Shown: positions 35,457 to 44,027, numbered from the stretch's first letter. The stretch: DNA of 64,000 bases from Gp6-AA40 sp963723495 (GCA_963723495.1 CAVRQR010000006.1:186001-250000), one strand, 5' to 3'. Numbers and translations are program-made. The notes: generated by a model from the letters alone, not told the origin.

Positions 35457-36866
35457 CTAGTCACGTTGCGTCGTGTACAAAATGCTCGTCTTTGTACCGG
35501 GCCGGTACGGGAACGGCGCGAAATGCACGTCGTAGCCGGCGCGCGCGCCAACGGCTCTCAGCAGCGCACCGTTCACCCACGTCACCAGCGAGCCGTCCAG
35601 CTTCCCTGGTCCCTTGAATCCCTTGCGGTAGTCGTCCATCTCGCTGACGAAGATGTCCTGCACCTGCAGGAACCCGCGCGGATGGAGCAACGGCAGCGTG
35701 TTGGCGAAGCTTTCCCCCGCGCCCCTCGAAATATGAAACCGCACATCGTCGGGCGCCTCGGCCAGCAGGTCCTCGAGGTGCGTGCGCGTCAAGCCGGGAG
35801 GGACATGGTCCTCTTCGCGGTCGTCGAGCACGCGAAGCCGCTCTTCGAGCTTGAAGGTGTCCCATAGCCGTCGCCAGAACGCGACACCTTTCTCTCCCTC
35901 GAAGACGGCATACGGACCACCGTCGAGCAGCTTCGTCACCATGGCCGGCAGATCGGCACGTGCGATCCCGAAGTCGGCAACGAGCTTGTCCACCAGCGGC
36001 CCATTGAGGTACGCGCGCACTTCGACCAGGTAGAGCTTGCCATCGCGACGAACGAGATCGTCGAACGGGAGGTTGTCGTACACGTTGGTCAAGTGCACGT
36101 ACATGATCTTGAAGCGATGCGCGGCGAGCGACTTGAACGGGTTCAGCGCATCGAGCGGTACTCCGCTCGCGTGGTCGCCGTGATGCGCAACCGCCGCGAC
36201 GGCGCGCTCCAGGCTGGTCGGCGAGTAGTCGCCGAGGATGAAGTGCAGCTTGGAGTAGAAGTTCGTCCCGCACTGCTCGTCGAGCGCCTTGAAGCGGTCG
36301 AGCCAGGCGGCCGCGCGAGCGCCGGAACCGACGCCGATCTCGAGGCCGAAGATCTCGGCGGGCAGTTGCCCGCGCGCGTCGAGGTCGCGCAGCAGCGTCC
36401 AGAAGTCGGCCACGGAATCGGATACCGCTTGCGGATGATTCGCGTCTGACGACCCGCCGGGCAGCGCCGCCTCGAAGCCTTTGCCCGAGGCCGCTTCCCA
36501 ATCACCGAGATACCGCCAGAACAAGCGGTTGAAGGCCCAGATCAGGCAATCCCGGTATGGCCGGAAATCGTCGAGATAGAGATGGTTCTCGACGTTGGAT
36601 TCGGGTCCGGCATCGAGGCTTTTCACCGCGCGCGCCAGGTCGATCTGCAGCCTGGCGGCGTCGGTCTGTCGCAAATCGATGGCGATCTCGGCAAGCGGCA
36701 GCGCCTGGCCCTGCGTGCCGGTTGTCCGGCGCACCATCACCGGGTCGCGAAAGTTGGTCTTGTACTGGATCCAGTCCAGGTGAATCCGCAGGGACGGAGC
36801 CATGCGGGCATCGAGGACGCCGTCTTCGACGAGTGACATCAGCGACCCCGTCACGAGGCCCGCCAT
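35457..36866 (-). CDS. SAM-dependent methyltransferase family protein
   Basis: About 470 residues. LEIGVGSGARAAAWLDRF is SAM motif I, with FYSKLHFILGDYSP following as motif II. LTNVYDNLPFDDLV and FRFQV-like acidic loops follow, with LHPRGFLQVQDIFV near the C-terminus. It resembles the MidA/Ndufaf7-type methyltransferase group. The first half (HLDWIQYKTNFRDPV, LRQTDAARLQIDLARAVKSLD) has no match I know. The start is uncertain: ATG 36866 is chosen, but the frame is open to GTG at 36995. It heads the one-carbon operon, so it may consume the SAM made from its products. Target unknown. Confidence 0.7.
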   Translation of the reverse strand: MAGLVTGSLMSLVEDGVLDARMAPSLRIHLDWIQYKTNFRDPVMVRRTTGTQGQALPLAEIAIDLRQTDAARLQIDLARAVKSLDAGPESNVENHLYLDDFRPYRDCLIWAFNRLFWRYLGDWEAASGKGFEAALPGGSSDANHPQAVSDSVADFWTLLRDLDARGQLPAEIFGLEIGVGSGARAAAWLDRFKALDEQCGTNFYSKLHFILGDYSPTSLERAVAAVAHHGDHASGVPLDALNPFKSLAAHRFKIMYVHLTNVYDNLPFDDLVRRDGKLYLVEVRAYLNGPLVDKLVADFGIARADLPAMVTKLLDGGPYAVFEGEKGVAFWRRLWDTFKLEERLRVLDDREEDHVPPGLTRTHLEDLLAEAPDDVRFHISRGAGESFANTLPLLHPRGFLQVQDIFVSEMDDYRKGFKGPGKLDGSLVTWVNGALLRAVGARAGYDVHFAPFPYRPGTKTSILYTTQRD

Positions 36867-37077
36867 TTCGCTCTGTGGTGAACGCTGGCCGCTCCTCGGC
36901 TTCTTGCTCTGCGAAATGTGATTGATATGAACGATCACCGCACCGGCCGCTTGTATGTCGTCAGGTCCAGGGACATTGGCGCAAAATTTCTTCACGCCAA
37001 CAGCCTCACAGTCTATTGCATGATGAGCCGGATGTCATCCGCTGTGCGAAAAGGTTTGCGCATAGCGGTGGGTTTCG

Positions 37078-37097
37078 GGAACCAGGAACCAGGAACC
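37078..37097 (+). repeat. Heptad array (GGAACCA x3)
   Basis: Three GGAACC(A/C) units in a row just upstream of the TolB-like gene start, in a divergent gap of about 120-250 bp. Exact 7-nt period. Confidence 0.6.
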
Positions 37098-37113
37098 CGC
37101 GCTACTATGCCCC

Positions 37114-38049
37114 ATGCGCCTGGCGCTTCTCGGATTGCTCGTGGCGGCAGCCGCCGGGCCATGGGCGTTTGCGCAGTCGTCCCGCCCCGCGATCCTCTCC
37201 CGCCTCATCTGGTTTGATCGCGCTGGTCAGCGGCTGGGATCTGTGGGCCCGATTGCCGATCACGGCAACCTCGAGATCTCGCCGGACGGCACGCGCGTCG
37301 CTGTCGCAGTCACCGACGTCGCTCGCGCCACGCGCGACATCTGGTTCTATCACCTCGCATCCGGCGAGCGAACGCAATTCACCTCGGATCCCGCCGACGA
37401 GAACTGGTTGATCTGGTCGCCTGATGGCGCGCGCGTGTTGCTCAACTCGTTCACCAGAGAACGTCTCAGCCTGCTCGAAGGTCCATCGACCGACGCTTCG
37501 AAGGGGATGCCGGTGCTCGGCGGCGACGAGGGCAAGTGGCCGGTGAGCTGGTCGCCGGACGGACGTTACGTCCTCTATGTGACGAACAACGATCGGACGA
37601 GCAACGACATCTGGGTGTTGCTGCGCGATGGAACGGGATCGCCCTATCCCTACCTGCACACCGCCGAGTCCGAGAACTGGGCGTCGTTCTCGCCGGACGG
37701 TCGATGGGTGGCGTTCAGCGCAACGGAATCGGGGCAACCAGAAGTCTACGTCGCGCCGTTTCCGGCGGCGACGCGGCGCTTTCGCGTGTCGGCCGACGGC
37801 GGTTCGCAGGCACGCTGGCGGCGTGATGGGAAGGAGATCTACTACGTCGCACCCAACAGGATGTTGATGTCTGCGCAGATCGATATGTCCGCCGGAATCG
37901 CGGTGACGGGATATGAGCCGCTGTTCGAACTGCAGCACCCGTACGGCGCCTATCACGCCTTCGACGTCACCACTGACGGTCAACGATTTCTCGTCAACAC
38001 ACTCGTCGTCAGCCCCACTCTACCGCGCGTGATCGCCGCGCTGCGCTGA
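37114..38049 (+). CDS. Exported TolB-like PD40/WD40 propeller protein
   Basis: 311 residues. Signal peptide (1-20, AFAQ) then a beta-propeller with PD40 repeats: LEISPDGTRVAVAV, LIWSPDGARVLLNS, VSWSPDGRYVLYVT, ASFSPDGRWVAFSA, and ARWRRDGKEIYYVA. It is closest to the sensor half of the large Ser/Thr-kinase-TolB proteins of acidobacteria, here without a kinase. Possible stand-alone periplasmic binding module. Not part of an operon: divergent from the methyltransferase, convergent with 38058. Confidence 0.8.
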   Translation: MRLALLGLLVAAAAGPWAFAQSSRPAILSRLIWFDRAGQRLGSVGPIADHGNLEISPDGTRVAVAVTDVARATRDIWFYHLASGERTQFTSDPADENWLIWSPDGARVLLNSFTRERLSLLEGPSTDASKGMPVLGGDEGKWPVSWSPDGRYVLYVTNNDRTSNDIWVLLRDGTGSPYPYLHTAESENWASFSPDGRWVAFSATESGQPEVYVAPFPAATRRFRVSADGGSQARWRRDGKEIYYVAPNRMLMSAQIDMSAGIAVTGYEPLFELQHPYGAYHAFDVTTDGQRFLVNTLVVSPTLPRVIAALR

Positions 38050-38057
38050 AGGGTCGC

Positions 38058-38348
38058 TCAGGAGACGTCGACTTCGATGCCCCCGGTGATACCCACAACG
38101 ACATTGAACAGCGTGGCCCCGACGAGCGTCATCACGAAACCGAGCACGCCATAGAAAATCGGCAGGAAGACGATCGCGCCCGCGCCGAAGAACGTGCTGC
38201 CCAGCGTCCCGTGCAGCCCCGGTGGCCCGGCGAACATGCCGCCGAGCGAGAACAGCGAGACGAACGCCCCGAACACGAATCCCATGATCACGTAGAGCAA
38301 CCCAGCGACCCTGGCGCACGATAGAGCTCCTACACGCCTGATGACCAT
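38058..38348 (-). CDS. Small membrane protein (DUF3566-like)
   Basis: 96 residues with two or three membrane helices (GLLYVIMGFVFGAFVSLF; FLPIFYGVLGFVMTLVGATLFNVVVG). It starts MVIRRVGALSCARVAG and ends GGIEVDVS, a pattern I know from acidobacterial membrane proteins near DUF3566. ATG 38348 has AAGGAG upstream. Function unknown. Confidence 0.6.
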   Translation of the reverse strand: MVIRRVGALSCARVAGLLYVIMGFVFGAFVSLFSLGGMFAGPPGLHGTLGSTFFGAGAIVFLPIFYGVLGFVMTLVGATLFNVVVGITGGIEVDVS

Positions 38349-38467
38349 GTGCTGGCTCCTTCTGCAATGTCTGGCGTCAGCCGGACTTCCCGGCATCTCG
38401 CTATTCAGTTCTCGAAGGAATTCGGTGGGAAGAAGACGCCGCGGATACTAACACGGCCTCGAGCGCG

Positions 38468-38968
38468 TCATCGCGGGTTGCCGAACACCTGAACGTAGTA
38501 CGGTCGTCCGTCCGATCCTCTGGCGAGTGCGGCGCCGATCTCGGTCAAGCCCGGATTCAGAATGTTGGCGCGATGGCCCGACGATCCCATCCACGCGGCG
38601 AGCGCGGATGCGGGACTCCCCTGACCGTACGCGACGTTCTCCGCGTAGGCCTGCCAACGATAGCCCACGGCCGCGAGTCGATCCTGAGGCTCTGGATAGG
38701 GGACACCGGGCAACACGTGCGCCATCTGTCCCGTCGACGCCATCTGATCGGCATGGAGTTGCGCGGCACGCGTCAGGAGTGGACTGACGGTAAGCGGTGC
38801 CAGACCGGCCTGACGGCGCTCGGCATTGGTGAGTGAGGCGATCTCGTTCGCGGCCGCTGACGCAGGCGCGCCGTCGGCCTCCATACCCGTCGGGCTGGCC
38901 GGCGACGAACACCCGGAAGCGAGCACGAACAGACAGACCAGGACGAGGATGGCGGGACGGTCGGGCAT
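38468..38968 (-). CDS. CAP/SCP-domain lipoprotein
   Basis: 166 residues. Signal plus lipobox LASGC near residue 20. CAP domain: ASLTNAERRQAGLAPLTVSPLLTRAAQLHADQMAS, GYRWQAYAENVAYGQ and AWMGSSGHRANILNPGLTEIG. The His and Glu in these motifs are those expected in the CAP cavity. Likely outer-membrane or periplasmic; role unknown. ATG 38968 directly precedes the signal. Confidence 0.85.
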   Translation of the reverse strand: MPDRPAILVLVCLFVLASGCSSPASPTGMEADGAPASAAANEIASLTNAERRQAGLAPLTVSPLLTRAAQLHADQMASTGQMAHVLPGVPYPEPQDRLAAVGYRWQAYAENVAYGQGSPASALAAWMGSSGHRANILNPGLTEIGAALARGSDGRPYYVQVFGNPR

Positions 38969-39244
38969 ACCGCGTCGGGCTGCAAGGCCGGGACCGCACC
39001 CGGGGTGTGCAGATCCCCGTAAATTGAACCAGCCACGGGCTCCGGCGTCTTCGTGCTTGAACACACTTTCGTGAATGGCTTACGCTTGCCGCACCATCCA
39101 ACGGGTCCACTGGTCATTCCCCGCGAACCCTGGCTGGTGACATCATCATTGGCGCGCTTTACGCGCCCAGGACCGCCGAGCGGTCTGGTACGAGGTACGA
39201 GAATTCGCGTTCGAGGCCGTATAACGGTCCAAGGAGCCGAACTG

Positions 39245-39643
39245 ATGCGAGTGTTGACCTTTGCCCTGGCCGTTTTGGTGGCCTCTCTGACCACAAGCAC
39301 TCTGTCCTTCGCGCAAGAAGGCCACCCTCTCAAAGGATCGTGGCTGGGGACCTGGGGACCTGCCAAGACTCACAGCAATGACATCGTGCTCGTGCTGGAC
39401 TGGGACGGCAAAACCATCACCGGCATGGTGAACCCCGGGACCGACGACGCCCCGATCAAGAACGCCACCTTGAATCCCGACGGCTGGGTCGTGCACTTCG
39501 AGGCCGACATCAAGGACAAGTCGGGTGTCCTCAACTACGTGTTCGATGGCAAGATCGAGAATCTGTCCTTCCACAACCGCACGATCGTCGGCACATGGAA
39601 GAATCAGCGCGAGAGCGGCGCGCTGAAGATCAGCAGACAGTAG
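39245..39643 (+). CDS. Small exported protein of unknown function
   Basis: 132 residues. Signal peptide (1-23, LSFAQ), then WLGTWGPAKTHSNDIVLVLDWDGKTITGMVNPG and TIVGTWKNQRESGALKISRQ, a small beta-sheet domain. AAGGAG 9 nt before ATG. The same type occurs near DUF6152 genes in acidobacteria as I recall, but no family is named. It is followed at 39683 by the DUF6152/family-X fusion on the same strand. Confidence 0.6.
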   Translation: MRVLTFALAVLVASLTTSTLSFAQEGHPLKGSWLGTWGPAKTHSNDIVLVLDWDGKTITGMVNPGTDDAPIKNATLNPDGWVVHFEADIKDKSGVLNYVFDGKIENLSFHNRTIVGTWKNQRESGALKISRQ

Positions 39644-39682
39644 GCGGCTGGCGTGAGGCAACAGGCACAAGAGGAGACCTTG

Positions 39683-40801
39683 ATGAAGTCTGGCGTTCGA
39701 TTCGCCTTCGCGCTCGTCGCGGTGGTGCTGCTGGGAAGCGTATCCGGTTCAGCGCATCACCCCATCTCTGCCAAGTTCGACGACTCCAAGCCACAAACAC
39801 TCACCGGCGTGGTCACGCTCGTGGACTGGAGAAACCCGCACGTCCACATCTATATCAACGTGCGCAACACCAACGACGCCGACAACTGGGCCGTCGAGAC
39901 TGAGAGCCCGATCGATCTCGAAGCGGGTGGCTGGACTCGTGATTCGGTGAAAGCCGGTGATTCAATCACCGTCGCTGGAATCCTCGCGCGCAATGGCAGC
40001 CGGCAGATCTGGGCGAACCGGATTACCATGGCCGGCACGGGCAAGCAGGTGCTGAACATCACCCCGCCGTCCCCACCGGCGCTGCTCGCCAACCGGCCGA
40101 CGCCGCGCTGGCCAGACAAGCAGCCGCGGCTCGGACCCACCGCGGGCGGAGTGCAGGGTTACTGGGCGTTTCCGAGTTCGACGGTGCTCGTCGAAGGCGG
40201 GGCGGACATTCCGATGGATCAGTACGGCCTCCTGAAGAACATTGCCGATGCCAAGCGGGTGGCGCCGATGCAGCCCTGGGCGCTCGCGCTCTACGAGCTC
40301 CGGCAGCGCCGTTTTCTGCAGGACGATCCCACGTATCTCAACTGCAAACCGCCCGGCGGACCTCGTCAATTCCAGCTGTCCTACGGTGTGCAACTCGTGG
40401 AAGATCGTGAACGGCAGCGGGTTTTCGTGCTGATTGGCGGCGGAAACAACAATTTCCGCATCATTTACCTGGACGGCCGGGGCCATACCGGCCAGGTGGG
40501 CGGCGATGACGATAACCCGCTCTATTACGGCCGGGCGGTGGGAAAATGGGAGGGGGACAGCCTCGTCGTCGATACCCGCGGATTCAACGAGGACTTCTGG
40601 TTTACCAACGGCGGCCTGCCCCACACGGACAAGCTGAAACTGATCGAACGGTTCACGCGCGAGAACTTCGATACGTTGAAGTACGAAGTCACAGTAGACG
40701 ACCCCGGGGCGTATACGAAACAGTGGTCGACCAGCTGGACACTGCGATGGGTGACAGGACAGGAGATGCCGCGGCACCTGTGTCAGGAGAACAGGCCCTG
40801 A
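39683..40801 (+). CDS. DUF6152 + family-X fusion protein, exported
   Basis: 372 residues. Signal peptide ends GSA directly before HHPISAKFDDSKPQTLTG; DUF6152 domain about 23-130 (VDWRNPHVHIYINV, AGILARNGSRQIWANRI). A Pro-rich linker follows (about 135-160), then a family-X domain (about 165-372) with GGPRQFQLSYGVQLVED, WEGDSLVVDTRGFNEDFW, LIERFTREN, VDDPGAYTKQWS. AGGAGACC ribosome site. The same two parts are separate genes at 18849/19305 and at 40821-42739, so this is a fusion of partners. No catalytic residues recognised. Confidence 0.78.
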   Translation: MKSGVRFAFALVAVVLLGSVSGSAHHPISAKFDDSKPQTLTGVVTLVDWRNPHVHIYINVRNTNDADNWAVETESPIDLEAGGWTRDSVKAGDSITVAGILARNGSRQIWANRITMAGTGKQVLNITPPSPPALLANRPTPRWPDKQPRLGPTAGGVQGYWAFPSSTVLVEGGADIPMDQYGLLKNIADAKRVAPMQPWALALYELRQRRFLQDDPTYLNCKPPGGPRQFQLSYGVQLVEDRERQRVFVLIGGGNNNFRIIYLDGRGHTGQVGGDDDNPLYYGRAVGKWEGDSLVVDTRGFNEDFWFTNGGLPHTDKLKLIERFTRENFDTLKYEVTVDDPGAYTKQWSTSWTLRWVTGQEMPRHLCQENRP

Positions 40802-40820
40802 CGCCAACTCGGAGGATGCG

Positions 40821-41243
40821 ATGAGAGCGTACTTACTGGGTGGTCTCGTTGCAGTCGGAATGACCCTGGCTGCTGGCACCGCAGTAGCCCACCACTCGTT
40901 TGCCGCGGAGTTCGACGCAAACAAGCCGATCAAGCTCACTGGCAAAGTGACCAAGATCGAGTGGACGAATCCTCACGTCTGGTTCTACATCAACGTGAAG
41001 GACGAGAAGACTGGCGAGATGACGAACTGGGGCGCCGAGATGGGTCCACCGCACCTGCTGCAGCGTCGCGGCTGGCGCCGGGACTCGCTGAAGATCGGTG
41101 AGGAAGTCACCGTGAGCGGATCGCTGGCCAAGAACGGCAGCAAACGCCTCAACGCAAGACAGGTAGTCATGACGGCGACAGGGACGCGACCTGGTGAGAC
41201 ACTGGATGCCGCGTCCAGTCAGGGTCCGAGTTCGAATAACTGA
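40821..41243 (+). CDS. DUF6152 protein, first of a tandem pair
   Basis: 140 residues. Signal ends AVA before HHSFAAEFDANKPIKLTGKVTK. The body has IEWTNPHVWFYINVKDEKTG and SGSLAKNGSKRLNARQVV. It is nearly identical to the next gene over the first 130 residues, so a recent tandem duplication. Lies 19 bp after the fusion gene; probably one transcript runs from 39245 to 42739. Confidence 0.85.
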   Translation: MRAYLLGGLVAVGMTLAAGTAVAHHSFAAEFDANKPIKLTGKVTKIEWTNPHVWFYINVKDEKTGEMTNWGAEMGPPHLLQRRGWRRDSLKIGEEVTVSGSLAKNGSKRLNARQVVMTATGTRPGETLDAASSQGPSSNN

Positions 41244-41319
41244 GGTCAGGATGACCTCGACGCGGTGCACGTCCTCACGCGTGTCGCCGCGGTCGGTTAA
41301 CGCAGTCGGAGAGGTGGAT

Positions 41320-41847
41320 ATGAGAGCGCACATCCTCGGCGGTCTGATCGCGTCTTGTGTGGTACTGGCGGCCGGAACAGCCGTGGCACATCATTCGTTC
41401 GCCGCGGAGTTCGACGCGAACAAGCCGATCAAGCTGACGGGCCGGGTCACCAAGGTCGAGTGGACCAACCCGCACGTCTGGTTCTACATCAACGTGAAGG
41501 ACGAGAAGACCGGTGAGGTGACCAACTGGGGCGCGGAAATGGGACCGCCGCATGGTCTGCAGCGCCGAGGCTGGCGACGCGAAACGTTGAAGATCGGCGA
41601 AGAGGTGACCGTCAGCGGCTCGCTGGCCAAGAACGGCAGCAAGCGGATGAACGCGCGCCAGGTCACGCTTGTGTCCACCGGTGGCCGGCCCGGCGAAACG
41701 CTCGATGCCGTGTCGAGTCAGGGTTTCGAACCCCTAGGGCATTGCTCACATCGCCACGCGGGGTTCATCCCCGCGTGGAGCGGTACACACACGTCGTTGG
41801 CGGGGAGTGATGCCCCGCATCCGAGTCAATCGATCTCGTTGGCCTGA
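41320..41847 (+). CDS. DUF6152 protein, second of a tandem pair, with altered C-terminus
   Basis: 175 residues from ATG 41320. The first 130 residues copy the 40821 protein with mostly conservative changes. After SSQG the two diverge: this one runs on for about 45 residues through DNA that forms two strong hairpins (41754-41818). The extra tail (Ser/His/Pro-rich) is therefore repeat-derived and may be disordered. Whether it is made depends on translation through the hairpins. Confidence 0.75.
   Translation: MRAHILGGLIASCVVLAAGTAVAHHSFAAEFDANKPIKLTGRVTKVEWTNPHVWFYINVKDEKTGEVTNWGAEMGPPHGLQRRGWRRETLKIGEEVTVSGSLAKNGSKRMNARQVTLVSTGGRPGETLDAVSSQGFEPLGHCSHRHAGFIPAWSGTHTSLAGSDAPHPSQSISLA
41754..41818. 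repeat. Two GC-rich hairpins inside the tail of a DUF6152 gene
   Basis: CCACGCGGGG-ttcat-CCCCGCGTGG (41754-41778, 10-bp perfect stem) and GCGGGG-agtgatg-CCCCGC (41800-41818). The paralogue 40821 lacks this segment, so it was inserted after duplication or lost from the other copy. REP-like. Confidence 0.6.
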
Positions 41848-41857
41848 GGGGCAGATC

Positions 41858-42739
41858 ATGCGACATTGCCTTGCGTTGTGCGGAGCGGCGGCGTTGTTCC
41901 TGTCTCCGATTCTGGTCGAGTCACTTCAGGGACAGCAGGAGCAGCAGCCACAACCGCAGCGTCCGGGTGTGCAGGTCGGCGTCCCCGACGGACGCGGTGG
42001 TACTCCGGCGCAACCGGCGGGTGGCCGTGGCCGCCAGGGCCCACCTGCTGGACCGACACCTCGCAACACCGACGGGCGTGCGATCTTCACCACGCCCGGG
42101 AAGAAAGGTGTCTGGCTTCCTGGTGGCGGCGGCGGTGCGACACCCAATGCGACGCGCCCTGACATTCCGTTCCAGGCCTGGGCAAAAGCCGTCTACGCCG
42201 ATCGCGACGAGAACCAACTCGAGCCGCACACCAGATGCAAGCCCTCTGGTGGCGTGCGCCAGTTCCTGACGCCGTACGGCGTCGAGTTCGTCGAGCTCCC
42301 AGAGCTGCAGAAGATCTTCATCTTCGACATTGGCGGGCCGCACACCTACCGGACGGTCTACATGGACGGACGATCGCATCCGGCAAAGGTCACGCCCAGC
42401 TTTTACGGCCACTCGATCGGCTGGTGGGAAGGTGACACGCTGAACGTCGAGACAACGGCGTACAACGAGGGTTTCTGGATCGATCGTCGCGGGCTGCCAA
42501 CGACCGACAAGCTGCGCACGCTCGAGAAGTTCACGCGGACCGACTCGCTGACGGTCGCCTACGAGTTGACGATCGACGATCCGGGTGCCTACACCGCGCC
42601 GTGGACGAGCCGACTCAATCTGCGATGGGAAGACGGGACCGAGCTCTTCGAATACGTCTGCCAGCAGGCCAACTACGCGCACAACCTGATGTTGGGCGCG
42701 TACGAGTCGGTCGACCGCACGACCGTCACCGTTCCCTAG
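41858..42739 (+). CDS. Exported family-X protein with Gln/Pro/Gly-rich linker
   Basis: 293 residues. Signal (1-24), then a Gln/Pro/Gly-rich stretch (about 26-95) and a family-X domain: RQFLTPYGVEFVELPELQKIFIFD, YRTVYMDGRSHPA, YGHSIGWWEGDTLNVETTAYNEGFW, LEKFTRTDSL, IDDPGAYTAPW, LFEYVCQQANYAHN. GAGGGG before ATG. Last gene of the DUF6152 cluster; followed by a terminator hairpin. Confidence 0.75.
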   Translation: MRHCLALCGAAALFLSPILVESLQGQQEQQPQPQRPGVQVGVPDGRGGTPAQPAGGRGRQGPPAGPTPRNTDGRAIFTTPGKKGVWLPGGGGGATPNATRPDIPFQAWAKAVYADRDENQLEPHTRCKPSGGVRQFLTPYGVEFVELPELQKIFIFDIGGPHTYRTVYMDGRSHPAKVTPSFYGHSIGWWEGDTLNVETTAYNEGFWIDRRGLPTTDKLRTLEKFTRTDSLTVAYELTIDDPGAYTAPWTSRLNLRWEDGTELFEYVCQQANYAHNLMLGAYESVDRTTVTVP

Positions 42740-42750
42740 CTACGCAAGCA

Positions 42751-42812
42751 ATTCTGAATTGAGAATGCAGAATGCAGACACTGTCTGCGTTCTGCAGTTC
42801 TGCAGTTTTTCC
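42751..42812 (+). terminator. Intrinsic-type terminator made from a heptad array
   Basis: Units AGAATGC lead into an inverse arm. GCAGAATGCAGACA pairs with TGTCTGCGTTCTGC (13 of 14 plus a wobble), and T5 follows shortly after at 42806-42810. It lies 12 bp after the last DUF6152-cluster gene. Confidence 0.65.
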
Positions 42813-42904
42813 AGCCTTCTCCCTTCGCGGCGCCGAGGACATACCGCCCGGCGGTCGCGGCTCCAGGCGTCGGCTGTGAACGCGCTCATCGCAGTCGTCA
42901 GAGC

Positions 42905-43153
42905 GGCGGGCATACCGCTTGGCGGACGCGTGCGACCATGCCGAGCACACCGCGAAGCCGGAAATCGACCGTAGCGATTCATCCGCGCGTCTTCGGCCAC
43001 GCGTTCTGGTTGCATCGAGTTATCACTGAAGTTTTGAGCCGCGTGACGGATGTAGCCGCGAGTTGTCTGCTAGACGCGCGGACAGCGTTAGCGCCCGAGC
43101 GGAGATCGATTTCCCGGCATGTGGAGCGGCGACCGCCGGGCGGTGTGCCCGCC
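42905..43153 (+). repeat. Structured dispersed repeat, copy B
   Basis: With the terminator above, this is all I see in the gene-free stretch 42740-43178. The core 42950-43118 matches copy A at about 80 percent in its best 70 nt (my alignment by eye). Ends are GGAAATCGA / TCGATTTCC. Outer arms 42905-42929 and 43129-43153 pair over 25 nt (21 Watson-Crick, 3 G-U, 1 mismatch). A second partial arm copy lies at 42841-42864. Confidence 0.75.
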
Positions 43154-43178
43154 GCGATCCTGCAGCGACATCTCTAAG

Positions 43179-44024
43179 TCATGCATGTTCCTGCCGCTCA
43201 TTCGCAGTCAGCGCCAGTGCGATCCCGCCGATCACGATCGCTGCTGACAGCACGAGTCGCACAGACAGCGTCTCGTTCAACACCACAATGCCACCGGCTG
43301 CCGCCAGCACCGGCACCAGCAGCTGCACGAGCGACGCGCGCGTTGCGCTCAGCCGCCGCAACGCGGCGTACCACGCAACGTATCCAAGGCCTGACGTGAC
43401 CGCACCAGACACGGCGGCGAGGACGATGCCGCGGGTCTCGAGGTGACTGAACCGCCACGTGGCAACGCTCACGACCAGCGTCAGAGGAATGGTGCGCACG
43501 AAGTTGCTCGCGTTTTGCGCCAGCGGATCCGGCGCACCGCGTCCGAGCAGCGAGTAGAGTCCCCACGCCACGCCAGCCACCGTCATCAACACGGCCCCAG
43601 TCGGCGACGGCGCCGTGAGCCCGGGCAGGACGAGATAGACCAGTCCCGCAACAGCCAGAACCAGTCCCACCCACTGCCTGCCGTGCGGCCGCTCTCCGCT
43701 GAGCAGTGCCGCCAGCATCATCGTGACCTGCACGGTGCCGAACAGAATCAGCGCGCCCGTACCAGTCGTGAGCAGGCCGTAAGCGTATGAGAACGGGATG
43801 GCGTAGACGAAGAGGACGACAGCGGACAGCCACGAACCCTGCAGTCGAGGCGTTGCCGGCCGCGTCAACGCCGTGATGATCACGAGGCAGCACGCGCCGG
43901 CGATGAATCGAATCGTCGCGAACGAGGCCGCATCGATCGCCGCGGTGCCGAGCGCCATGCGACACAGGAGAGAGTTGCTGGCGAACGCGGCAAGGGCTGC
44001 GGCAGTGAGGACGCCTGTGCGCAC
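43179..44024 (-). CDS. DMT-superfamily (EamA) transporter
   Basis: 281 residues with about ten membrane helices in two EamA repeats, the first holding SFATIRFIAGACCLVIITAL and the second AGVAWGLYSLLGRGA. PVLAAAGGIVVLNETLS is the usual second-repeat end. Inner-membrane small-molecule exporter, substrate unknown. GTG start, 3 bp after the stop of the upstream MmcQ/DUF1801 gene; co-transcribed. Confidence 0.87.
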   Translation of the reverse strand: MRTGVLTAAALAAFASNSLLCRMALGTAAIDAASFATIRFIAGACCLVIITALTRPATPRLQGSWLSAVVLFVYAIPFSYAYGLLTTGTGALILFGTVQVTMMLAALLSGERPHGRQWVGLVLAVAGLVYLVLPGLTAPSPTGAVLMTVAGVAWGLYSLLGRGAPDPLAQNASNFVRTIPLTLVVSVATWRFSHLETRGIVLAAVSGAVTSGLGYVAWYAALRRLSATRASLVQLLVPVLAAAGGIVVLNETLSVRLVLSAAIVIGGIALALTANERQEHA

Positions 44025-44027
44025 GTT

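Noticed and set aside
36996..37113. Possible SAM riboswitch ahead of the one-carbon operon
   Set aside because: No recognisable SAM-I, SAM-II, SAH or cobalamin core; only a heptad repeat and generic promoter DNA.
42950..43118. Integron attC or attachment site
   Set aside because: No paired GTTRRRY/RYYYAAC core sites and no integrase or cassette genes nearby.
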